Shown here: one piece after another, positions 33,088 through 42,979 of the stretch | How the letters are laid out: each line of letters starts with the position of its first letter | How positions within the stretch are numbered: the first letter of the stretch is position 1 | DNA from: Salvia splendens | Lineage: Eukaryota > Streptophyta > Magnoliopsida > Lamiales > Lamiaceae | DNA: 64,000 bases | Assembly (NCBI RefSeq): GCF_004379255.2 | Contig: NC_056039.1 | Span: 34,547,883 to 34,611,882 of the forward strand | Direction: 5' to 3' | Translations under genes and position numbers: made by a program | Notes under the pieces: generated by a model | The model's input: the letters and a program-made list of their open reading frames with translations, nothing else | Database searches by the model: none | Told to the model about the DNA's origin: nothing

Positions 33088-33708
33088 TGATGGTTAGGCG
33101 AATTTTTGATGGTGATGAATGCAGGAAAATGCAGATCACGACATAGAGATTTACGTGGTTCGATTTACTGAGGTAAATCTACGTCCACGGGAAGAAAAAA
33201 GGGCAGAGTTGTATTGCTTGATCTGTTTTCTACAGCTTACAATACAGACTTGCTATTTGACATTTGATCTCTAGAGAACTTAACCCTTTTCTATCTGATC
33301 TAAGTTCTATTTATACATTGAACTAAGATCGTGGCTTGCATCACCACTAATGATGGTTGTGGATGTCGTGGAGGTCATGGAGATCCTGCATGGGTCCACT
33401 ACCTCTTTGTTTGGTCCGCTTATCCCGCATGAGATCCTGCATGATTTGACACCACTAAATAGATCGTGTAGTGGTCATGAGATCCTGCATGGGTCCACTA
33501 TCTCCCAGTTCGGTCGAATACTGAGACCGAACTGCTGAACTATTGCCGAGCAGCTTTTGCCGATCTGAGAGTAGAACTGATTGGTCGGCTTTTACCGAGC
33601 TGTAGGCTGGGGCCGAACTCTTTGGTAATGCCGAACTGATACTCTTCCTTGGGCTTTGGGCTGATGGGCCGTCACTGCTATTGGGCTTGTTTAGTCCGTA
33701 CTCCATCA
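33088..33708 (-). repeat. LTR (5' LTR in element orientation)
   Basis: 621 bp, identical to 26721-27341 except at one position (C/T near 26774 and 33141). Confidence 0.95.
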
Positions 33709-33713
33709 CATAG

Positions 33714-34085
33714 GGAGGCTAGAGCAATGAAGGAAGATAAATACTACTCTATAATTGAGCTCAAAATGTTGCATCTTTGCGGTGGTATGTGGAGTCAGAG
33801 CTGCTCTTCTAATCATTCACTGTCTTATTTATTATATGCATTCAATCATTAATGTCGACTACACTGGAGCCTACAAGTCCTACAAATTCTCTTTTGGATT
33901 TCATCTCTTGTAGTTGTCAAAGATGAATTTGTTGAAGAAAGTTGAATTTCTAGATCCATTGTCCATCAAACAAGCTTTATGGAGATTCATAATCTTTTCA
34001 GATATAAGGACTAAGGAGAATTTTGATGTTGACATGACATCCTATTTCTGCTCAAGTTTGCATAGATTTGTTTCGACCTTATTGT
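33714..34085. other. Sequence between the gypsy element and the cyclin H relic
   Basis: I see no gene. It may hold decayed upstream parts of the cyclin H copy. Confidence 0.35.
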
Positions 34086-34089
34086 GATT

Positions 34090-36300
34090 TTAGCGTTTCT
34101 ATGCAATGCTATGGCATTTCAAAAGTATGGAGCTAAACCACAAGCTGATGCAAAGGCTAGTCGTAAGAATTTATTTTTATCTTATTTGGATTATTGTCAT
34201 TACTGAATATCATGGGTGGTTTATTTGCTGATTGCTAAATAAAGAGAAGAACAACTTTTGCGTAAATCCAAGATATTTGTGATGCCTTTACGTTTCCACG
34301 TAAAATTCTGGTCAGTATGTCTTTGGGATATATTATGCCAAGCAAAGGTTATACATGATTGTTGTTTAAACTACCCATTTCATTTTGTGCAGGCCACTGC
34401 TCTTATCTACTCCAAAGGGTTTATTTTACAATGGTCCATCATCCAAAGAATATCATGCGTTGCTGCTTCTTCGTACTACTTTCCTTTTCGATTGGTCATT
34501 TTTGGTTTTGAGATTGCAGAAAATAAGTACTAATATTAGAGAAGCAAGTCACAAATATATATTATTGGTGTCTATTCCCACCTCTACCTGCCAAAACAAA
34601 ATTAAAACACAAACTGCCCCAAGTGGATATTTCCAGGATGTGTGGCCATTATTTCATTAAAGGCCCAAGGTTCTTACTCTAGGAACTCTTGATTATATGT
34701 AAATTGATAAGTGAGATAGTTCATCGTCTTTGCAGGTTAACATGCATATATGCTGCTTGTAAGGCAGAGGAGCTTGACAAAGGGATCGAACAGGATCATC
34801 ATATGATTCTTGATAATGAAATGCTGGTTTTTCAGGCATGAATGTCACATAGTAAGCTTCGATTCTTTTTAATTTTTTAATCGATTGATATTGTTTTCTA
34901 TCTCTGCATTCGATCTTGTAGTTTATTCTCCATATCGACCACTTCAAGGCTGATATGCAGGTGCTCTTAACTGTAATTATACAAGGAACAAATTATTAAT
35001 TTTCCCCTTTATAATTTCTCATATGATGCATCTTATCATTTTTACAAGAGTTATTATGCTGTTTCTTCAATCTGCAGGAATTTGGTGATGCAAGTGAGAG
35101 GCAGTCTGAGATATGAAGGTGCCTTTTGTTAAAGTTCATTTCTCATTATAAGACTACATTTCTGGTGTTTCAGTTATACCCTATGATCTGGTTTAATTCA
35201 AAAGTGATTAGAGCAAATTCTATAGGTTGAATTACGTTGACCTTTTGCATTATATATTCCAATTATCATCTCTTATATGCCCGTCTTTTTTTCATGTCCC
35301 ATTTATGATGTTTAACACCTAAATCTATTATATTTTTCTGCATGTTTTCCATGAATCTGCCAAAGCTGAGGTTGATAGAATTATGCGTACGAAAGCCCCC
35401 CTTCTATGCCCACCAGGGCCGGTACAGTTCGAAACTATACTTTGTGATCTTTTATAGACTTCTTAGTGTTAGCTTAAGACAAAGTATCAAATTGGCAAAA
35501 CTATTGTTGCTCTGATTCATTGTCATATACTACCAAAATTTGATAATGTGTAAAATGATTAGTATTTCATACTAGCATTTAGCACCACACCCCCCTTGAG
35601 ATATGTGAAGAAGCATAGCTTCACATTCCTGTATCACTGAATGAGCACAGCCACAGATAGATGATTTACCTATTGTATCAAATTAGGCATGGGCAATTAG
35701 TAGCATCCTGAACAAAATGACCTTTCAGTACATATTCATGTTACCAATTATCCTTTGATTCCCCCAAACCTGAGGTGTTGAATCTTTAAAAAATTTCTCC
35801 AACTTTCAACACAATTTCAACCTTGTGCATCAAATTGCATCCGAGAGGTTATTTTGCTTGTGGTTTGGCTATGATCACACTGGTTCACCTTCGCATTTGC
35901 AGCTTTAAGAAGATAAAGCTATCGACTTCGAGAGGTTCAAAACCTCCAAGCCTGGATAAATTATGCCAGTTATGAATGCAAATTTATCCTTGGAAATAAT
36001 TCTTTGACAGATTACTGAAAAACGTGCTCTCTCGGAAGCATCCAGCTCATAGCATTTCAGAGCTCTGCCTTAACAACATGAATGCAATTGATGGGCGGGT
36101 ATAATATTTCCTTTCATTTTGTTGCAATATCATAACTTGATAGATGTAGCTGGCCGTGCTTTACCTGCTGAGTTGCTTTGGATGCTATTTTAGTTTACAG
36201 ATTAGCAAGCTTGAGACCCCTATGCCGAAAGATGTAAAGCACATTGATACTAAACTTAAATCATGCTTGGATCCAACTTCATATGAGAAGTACATACCAT
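34090..36300 (+). pseudogene. CYCH1-1: Cyclin H (CYCH;1) unprocessed pseudogene
   Basis: Pieces of cyclin H appear in the right order with intron-like gaps between them: AMAFQKYGA and QADA (about 34110-34155); DICDAFTFPRKI (about 34267-34308); ATALIY then FILQWS and, one frame over, HHPKNIM (34392-34465); [20 protein letters not shown] (34737-34800); DLVVYSPYRPLQ (34912-34950); AEVDRIM then APLLCPPG (35366-35410); NVLSRKHPAHSISEL (36020-36065); and MPKDVKHIDTKLKSCLDPTS (36222-36285). Intact cyclin H is the regulatory partner of the CDK-activating kinase (CDKD) and part of TFIIH. Here frames change within exons, residues are missing in the cyclin box and stops occur (for example after PLQG), so no full protein can be made. 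The retained introns argue for duplicated genomic DNA and not a retrocopy. Confidence 0.8.
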
Positions 36301-37173
36301 AAACTTATCTCTCCATGTAAAACATGTTTCTGGAAACTCTGGTCTTATCGACAACAACAGGGGAAGCCGATACAACATTAGCCAGCAGGGATGTAGTTTC
36401 AGCAAGATGCTAGAGTGAAGCTTAGAGCCGCATTGCTTGAAGAGAATCTGAGAATGATTCTGTGAAGCTCATAGTTGATAGAGATAATTTTGTATTGTTC
36501 AATTTCCTCGTCACCAAATTTGGGTTTGGCTAGTCTTCACAACTTTGCATAACAGGTTTAAAATATTGGTACATGTGAAAAATGGTGCATTTATTCCATG
36601 CCATCAATTTGAATTACTATATCAAAACAATGTACTCATATAGTATATATTTATATGTTAATAAATCGTCGCCACTTTTCATTTGTATTGCTAGAAAACG
36701 TCCAGAAGCATTGTACCATGAGCAGGCAAATGCGGTTATGCAGGTAATTCAAAATCACCACCTACTCTCCTACTATTTTGTCATCTCTCTACTGTCATAT
36801 CAACTGCATCAAACACAATTTTATTTACCTTAATTTCTCATAATTTCTTTTTATTACATTGTCTTTACAACCAGGAAAAGAAAATGAACTCTTGTTTCTA
36901 CCAAAAGGGACTGACTTAACCGATTCTAGCACATACCGATGTAGTTTTACAGATTTTGGACAATCCCTTTCCATGTTTTTTCGCCCGTTGCTTGACAAGG
37001 TGTATGTTTTAGCTGTGTTTCTTGCATCCTATGTACCTCTGAAACTAGCTTCTTTTTATTGTATCAACTTTTCTTACATAGAGAAAAGAAAGGTTCAACA
37101 AGATAGACAAGGAAACAGGAAAAGAATGTGATCTTGCATTAAACATAAATATGCGTATACATATCATGGATTT
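36301..37173. other. Intergenic sequence with exon-like scraps
   Basis: Two short exon-like pieces are visible: a frame reading VKLRAALLEENLRMIL near 36413-36465, and ARKRPEALYHEQANAVMQ before a gtaatt donor near 36688-36742. I do not recognise either as a gene. They may be remains of the same duplicated segment. Confidence 0.3.
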
Positions 37174-37506
37174 CTAGAGACGAAGAGAGGTATCAACATC
37201 AGAAATTTCAAAGAAACTGTGAGGCCCTCTAACAGTTTGTTGGCGTCGGAAATGTGGCGTGTCATGATTATGGGAGGCAGAGTTGAGCCCAAGTGCTAGA
37301 GGGTCTTGACAAGCAGCGTTGTTTGAAGACAAAGTTGAAAATCTCGTGACTGAAAGGTCATGGCGAAGATTGGTTTCTTGAGGCATTAGTCTGAGATTCT
37401 GTGTCTCTTCTCTCATCTCCTTCAATCTCTGCAGCTGCTTAAACCTTTCTTGAAGTAGCACTATTGATGAACCAACTATTGCTGGATCCTTGTGTTGCCT
37501 CCCCAT
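37174..37506 (-). CDS. Small plant protein of unknown function
   Basis: A frame of 110 residues from the ATG at 37506, reading MGRQHKDPAIVGSSIVLLQE and then RFKQLQRLKEMREE. An in-frame ATG at 37524 would add six residues. Residues about 10-40 form an amphipathic helix. The middle is polar, and the C-terminus ends FFEISDVDTSLRL. Short plant proteins starting with a '-DP-I--SSI-LLQERF-QLQ--KE-RE' motif exist but have no assigned role, as far as I recall. The upstream 250 bases on the minus strand (to about 37780) look like a CT-rich leader. I infer a real gene from the conserved-looking N-terminal helix. Confidence 0.55.
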   Translation of the reverse strand: MGRQHKDPAIVGSSIVLLQERFKQLQRLKEMREETQNLRLMPQETNLRHDLSVTRFSTLSSNNAACQDPLALGLNSASHNHDTPHFRRQQTVRGPHSFFEISDVDTSLRL

Positions 37507-39470
37507 TCTCTCTCTCTCTTGCATGGTGTGTGTTTATGTATGATAGTGTATATATAAGAGAGGGGTGTTATTGTTTTTGCCACTGGTTTTGGAGGTTATT
37601 AATCAGCCTCTTGATTGATTCTAGTGTGACGAAATGAAGGGGAGAATCGGGCGACTGCGCAGTAAAGTCCAAGAAGGAAATGCTTGAGAGAGTAGTGAAA
37701 TAATCTAGAGAGAGGGAGAGAAGTTGGTGAAGGGAAAAGGGGTTGAAAGGTATGGCTAAATGTTGAGGGGATGAGGCCAAATGGGAATGTATATAGTAGT
37801 TGGAGGGATATGTTTATTGGAATATGAGGTTGTGTGTCGGCTTGTTTTGAGCATTCTAACTATGTCATCATTGATGGTTCCATTCTTGTTGTTATCTTGA
37901 GTCATCAATGATGATTTTGATTAATTTAATAGGTTAGTACAACAATTTGTACAGTGTAATAACTTTGAAACATAACAAAATTCGCCATTTGATTCTTTAT
38001 CTTGAATTTTAGCCCCCTTTGCTTAGTTGATCCATCGAAACAAAATGTGGCTGCCTACTTGTGTACAAACACATTGAATGTAACACGAAATATAACAGAG
38101 AAATCGAACAAAAAACAAGACATGGCAAACATTTTCTGCCATGCTATCTTGGCCTTGACGAGAAGATCTTGAAAGAAAAACTCAGAAATAAAGAGATCAG
38201 CCAATTATTTGCAAGTGGCTAAATGTGCCTAACAAGAATGTAGAAGCAATGTGAATTTCAAAATTCCCACTTGCTTCAAAAGAATCATTCAAATTTACAT
38301 GCTAAGGCTAATGTGAGCTCTAGAGAATACAAGGGATGTAAAAGTCAACCAAACATGAGTCCCAAAGAATTGTATAGCGAAAATCCAATGAGTTAGGGAA
38401 GCCATTGAAGTTTTTCCAAGGTTGCAATTTTATAGTATTATGAATTGATTCAACTGGTCGCAATTTGCAGTCATGAACATGTAGACATGGCTCTAAAACA
38501 ATACATACATTACATCCAAGCTGTATGCAAGAGCCTGGATGAGAAATGTTGGTTCGACATCCATTAGCACCACGCCGTATGCATAGACAGTTAACAAGTG
38601 ATGACATTAGCTGCCAAAATTCTGAAATACCAAAATTTTGCCATCTCTTCTATTGAGCCCAAGAAGTCTACAAGATAGATTCGGGATTCAATACGCACAC
38701 GAACACCCTAGTTTTGAAAAAACAAGATCCAAGTCACACACGCATCAATGGGGTACATTAGATTGCATCCAAATGGTGGAGTATATGATCTGAGGCAAAT
38801 CGATATTGCACCCAATTATTAAGCAACACGTTTATGACATTAGATGGTTGGAATTTTCTTTAGCCTTGCCTAATATGATGTTACCTTTTGCTCAAATAGT
38901 AGAGTTCTACAATTAAAAGCACTTCTAAGAGGCAAAGCAGCAAATTGTGCTATTACTTCGTTTTTATAATGGCTACTTATAAATGTTTTATCATTGCCAA
39001 AAAATTTAGTTAAAACATTCGAATACAAAAGCAGATGTAAGGACAATATATTACCTGAAATTATTGGTTAACCGAGCAACCAGGTCATATCTCTCTTTTT
39101 AGAAAGAAAAATTGATCAGTGAGATCCCATGAATCGGGCAACTCCATAGTATCTTGTGAGCAATGTATGGCATATATGACATTCGGAGCCCTAAAGAAGC
39201 CAAAACCAAACAGATATTAAAACAACAAGATTACTGCAATGAAACTCGTGCTGCTTAAGCTGCTATACTAGAACACGGAAAAGGAGCTGACAGAAATATT
39301 TTAATAGAATAACATAATTACCTCACCACTTATTTGATTGTAATTTGCAGCTTAATATCCTTCCACGAGATGCTGCAGAAAACCCACCCTTGTTGAGAAA
39401 AGATGAGGGCTATCACATAAGAATGTATTTCGCAGGAAAAACAATGTGTCATTATATCAACCATGAAATA
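37507..39470. other. Intergenic region
   Basis: It holds the leader of the small minus-strand gene (to about 37780), then DNA without a convincing gene. The minus-strand frame at 38607-38320 has no family resemblance. Confidence 0.4.
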
Positions 39471-41030
39471 TTATCCTGGGTTTTGGTCTCCTAGGACTTG
39501 CAATCCATCAGAATGTTGGTTCTCTGAGATAGATTTATCGGTATTAGACATCTTCCTCGCTAGCATTTGATGTGTCTGATTGCAAATAGGGACATTCTTT
39601 GAGTTCATTGCATGAAGAAAATTCACGCATAATTGTGATTCCCCGCCCTTTAGCAGGCGGTCAATCAAGACGGTCAATCAAGACTGTAGGTCCTGTAATT
39701 TGGGGTGTGACCTGCACTTATCATCCGATGAAGCAGAGAAAATGCATGATCTAGTCTACCTACAGATACAAAGCCATCAATCATTGAGGTATATGTGACC
39801 ACATCTGGATATATTTTTTTTTGTCACGATCTCTTCAAGCAAGATCTCTGCCTCATCCATGCGGCCTTCCTGGCACAGACCATCGATCAATGCACTGTGG
39901 GTATACAAGTTTGGCAAGCAATTCTTTCTCTCCATTTCATGGAGAACCTTGAATGCCAGATCTAACCCCACATCCTTGCAAAGACCAATTAGAGTTGTAT
40001 ATGTAATCACATTGGGAAGCAGACCATCTTCTGCCATGTCATTGCATAGGTTCTCTGCTTCAGATGGCCTATATAGCTTAGATAGACCATTAAGAACAGC
40101 ATTATAGGTCTGTATATTAGGATGACAACCACCCTTCTTCATCCTCTTGAGCAAAACTAATGCATCTTCAACTTTCCCTTTCTTGCAGAGATCATTAATT
40201 AGAGTTGCATAGTTCACCAAATTTGGGCTCAGACCTTCCTGCATCATTTCCTCAAATAATGCAGAAGCAACATCAAGCCTATCTCCTTTGCAAAATCCAT
40301 TAATGAGTTCCGCATATGTATACTGATCAGGTTTACATCCATTTTCCTTCATCACCTCCATCAACCTGCTGGCATTATCTAGATAACCGCATCCAATGTA
40401 TCCTTTGATTAGCGTGTTATATGTGATCGCATTGGGAGGGGGACCCAGCAGCATTTCACGAAATAGAGTCATTCCCCGTTCAACATTTTTTATCACACAG
40501 AAACCATTGATCATAGCATTAAATGTTCCTGTTTTGTCCAAATGACCGTGACGTTCCATCCACTGAAAGATTTTAAAAGCGGCATCTACATTTCCTCTCT
40601 CACACAGTTCATGCATCAGAGCATTATAAGTGACTGTGGTAGGAACCAATCCACCTCTCACCATCTTGTGGTACAGCCCTTTTGCTACCTCAAGTTGGTT
40701 AGATTTTGCCAATCCACTGATAAGGGCCGTGTATGTCAGCACCCCTCTCTCTCATGCTTGCAACAAGAGAAACCGCCTCATCTACACGCCCATATTCAAG
40801 CAATGCTGTGATAGGAAGAGTGTAAGTGTAAACTGTAGGTTTGATGTGATTCTCAATCATCTCCTCAATCATACACAAAGCCTCGTCAACCCTTCCATCA
40901 TTACATAAGCCATTAATAAGAGTACTATACGTCACTGCATTGGGATCAATCCCTTTCTTTACCATCTGATCAAAAACAACAAATGCTTTATCCAGATTTC
41001 TGTTCCTACAGTGCCATAGAATTAATTTCC
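39471..41030 (-). pseudogene. Pentatricopeptide repeat (PPR) gene remnant
   Basis: On the minus strand two long frames carry P-type PPR motifs of 35 residues. Frame A (about 41020-40740) has NAVTYSTLINGLCNDGRVDE; frame B (40742-39777) has TYNALMHELCERGNVDAAF, PNAITYNTLIKGYIGCGYLD, PDQYTYAELINGFCKGDRLD and PNVITYTTLIGLCKDVGLDL. A third frame continues near 39677-39471. Intact PPR proteins bind organelle RNA. Here the frame changes at about 40738-40745 (the PD before VLTYTALISGL is missing), a repeat near 40000 lacks residues, and the frame changes again at about 39810-39830. The 5' end is cut at about 41020-41030 where the MITE fragment begins. I count about ten repeats left. Confidence 0.85.
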
Positions 41031-41227
41031 GGACGTCCGACCGGGACGTCCGACCCTTGCCACAGTGGCGGACGTCCGCCCGCCCGTCGTCGGGACGTCC
41101 GAGGACACCCGACGTCCTCACGGGACGTCCGTATCCGACCTAAACGCCACAATGGCGGACGTCCCGCTCGCCCGTCGCGACGTCCGACCGGATGTCCGAC
41201 CGGACGTCCGCCATTGGAGATGCTCTA
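41020..41227. mobile_element. Truncated Harbinger-type MITE, GGACGTCC-rich
   Basis: The right end, reverse complemented, reads GAGCATCTCCAATGGCGG and is followed by TAA (41227-41229 region). The inside is packed with GGACGTCC palindromes and is far richer in GC than its surroundings. The left terminus is missing, so the copy is truncated. It abuts the broken 5' end of the PPR relic. Confidence 0.6.
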
Positions 41228-41487
41228 ACATTCGTAAACCAGTTTGAGGTCTCTCCTTGTTTTAACAAATTCATGTGGATTAGCCTACCCTACCCTATTC
41301 AAAATTATACTCCATATTTATATGATTATGCTTTCAATGTTATTTGAATATGTGAAATAATATTTTCTGTATATTAGAATTATCCTCCATATCTACAGCA
41401 TTTCATACTCTTTAGTTTCAAAAGGCAAGAAATTTAAGACCACAAAACATATTCACTCATTTGATTAAAGGTACAAAACAAGTGTGC

Positions 41488-42365
41488 TCATTTGCCAGGG
41501 ACAAAGTTAGTGGCAAAGGCCCATGCATTGTTGGCAACTGGATCAGCCACATGATCATACAGGTTCTCAATTGGGCCTTTTCCGGTCACAATGGCTTGAA
41601 CAAAGAATCCGAACATGGAAAACATGGCCAATCTTCCATTCTTGAGCTCCTTCACCTTTAGTTCAGCAAAGGCCTCTGGGTCATCGGCTAGGCCCAACGG
41701 GTCGAAGGCCCCACCGGGGTAGACCTTGTCGAGGCCTTCCCCTAGTGGGCCTCCTCCGACTCTGTATCCCTCGATTAAGCCCATAAGGACAACTTGGCTG
41801 GCCCAGATAGCTAGGATGCTCTGTGCGTGGATCAAGTTAGGGTTCCCCAAGTAGTCGAGCCCCCCCTCAGAGAAGATTTGGGACCCGGCCTTGAACCAGA
41901 CTGCCTCTCCGAACTTAACTCCATTCTTGGAGAGGAGTTCGGGGAAGACGCAACCCAATGCGCCAAGCATGGCCCAGCGCGAGTGGATCACTTCTAGCTC
42001 CCGGTTCCTAGCAAAGGTCTCGGGATCGGCCGAGAGCCCGGCAGTATCCCACCCGTAGTCACCGGGGAATTCCCCAGTGAGGTACGATGGGGTCTGCTCC
42101 GAGAATGGGCCCAAGTATTTGGGCCTGTCCGGTCCGTACCTGTATTATCAATCAAGACCAAAACGTTAGTGGTTAAATTCTTGTTACGATACTACTATAA
42201 CAAATTAACAATCAATTACCAGATACTTTGGGGAGCGCTCTTGACGGTACGCCTCATGGTGAAACGGCCGCCGCTGACATTACCGACCTTGCGGGTAAGC
42301 TCATTCTGTGGCTTGAGGGCTGCCTGACCGGCAAATGCAGATTGTTGGATTGCTGAAGTTGCCAT
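41488..42365 (-). CDS. LHCB2: Light-harvesting chlorophyll a/b-binding protein LHCB2 of photosystem II
   Basis: Two exons, 42365-42220 and 42139-41488, joined in phase (W split by the intron), give 265 residues, the usual LHCB2 length. The plastid transit peptide ([20 protein letters not shown]) is followed by the mature start [20 protein letters not shown]. That form, with the phospho-Thr site, separates LHCB2 from LHCB1, and the single intron in this place also fits LHCB2. Helix B ([19 protein letters not shown]) and helix C ([20 protein letters not shown]) carry the chlorophyll-ligating Glu/Arg/His and Asn residues. The end is [12 protein letters not shown]. The protein forms LHCII trimers in thylakoids and is the mobile part in state transitions when phosphorylated by STN7. 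The frame is intact. Confidence 0.95.
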
Positions 42366-42424
42366 TTTTGACTTACTTGGTTGTTGTGAACTTGTGATGG
42401 AGGAGCTATTGTAGAGATATGGTT

Positions 42425-42440
42425 ATATGGAGAAATGAGA
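42425..42440 (-). promoter_or_regulatory. Likely TATA box of LHCB2
   Basis: On the minus strand CCATATAACCATATC lies about 60-70 bases upstream of the start codon, in a suitable place for a core promoter. The upstream DNA to about 42700 is shared with the 3' end of NUP133. Confidence 0.4.
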
Positions 42441-42979
42441 TGAAATTTTGGATCACAAAATCTACACATCAGCATGACCCAATTGGTCAGTTTTTGGGAT
42501 CAAGATTTCCTGCCAGATTTTTCCCAAGTGAAGCCGAGGCCTTCATTTCGCCACCTGGCACTCCAGAATCCCAAATCTATCCAATTCAGCATCTGTCAAA
42601 CACACACTAGACACATATTTCACATCCTATAATCAGACATTGGACACTTGGGGACATAGTTTGATACAAGTATAACCTCTCTCTCTCTCACCCAAACACA
42701 ACACACACTGAAACTGAACAGGGTAAGTGAGCAACTAGTATCAAAACCAATAGACAATTGGCAAAGCTCTACATTTCAAGAAACAACTTTGAATACATAA
42801 TGTTGAAATCCACTTTAATGGATTTCTGAAACCTGCAACCATTTAATTTCCCATTGAATGCAGTATGTTGAATATCGGTAATGAATCAAGTGAAGCGCCC
42901 TTATCACCGTGAAAGAGACTAACTGATTCAAACTATAGAAACCTAACAATTTATCTATAATAGTAATAGTAATACTGTT

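Larger units (their letters stand above)
26721..33708 (-). mobile_element. Ty3/gypsy LTR element with deleted pol and an antisense spliced gene
   Basis: Two 621-bp LTRs (26721-27341 and 33088-33708) start TGATGG and end CCATCA. I see one difference between them. CATAG flanks both sides (26716-26720 and 33709-33713). Orientation is minus: the primer-binding site adjoins the right LTR, gag follows, and the polypurine tract (C run on the plus strand, 27345-27353) adjoins the left LTR. Only gag and the integrase C-terminal end of pol remain. Between pol and the polypurine tract, on the opposite strand, lies a four-exon gene of the 'putative gypsy type transposon' kind. Plant Ty3/gypsy elements of the Tat group are known to carry extra antisense ORFs in this place. 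Tandem repeats separate the two coding parts. Confidence 0.92.
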
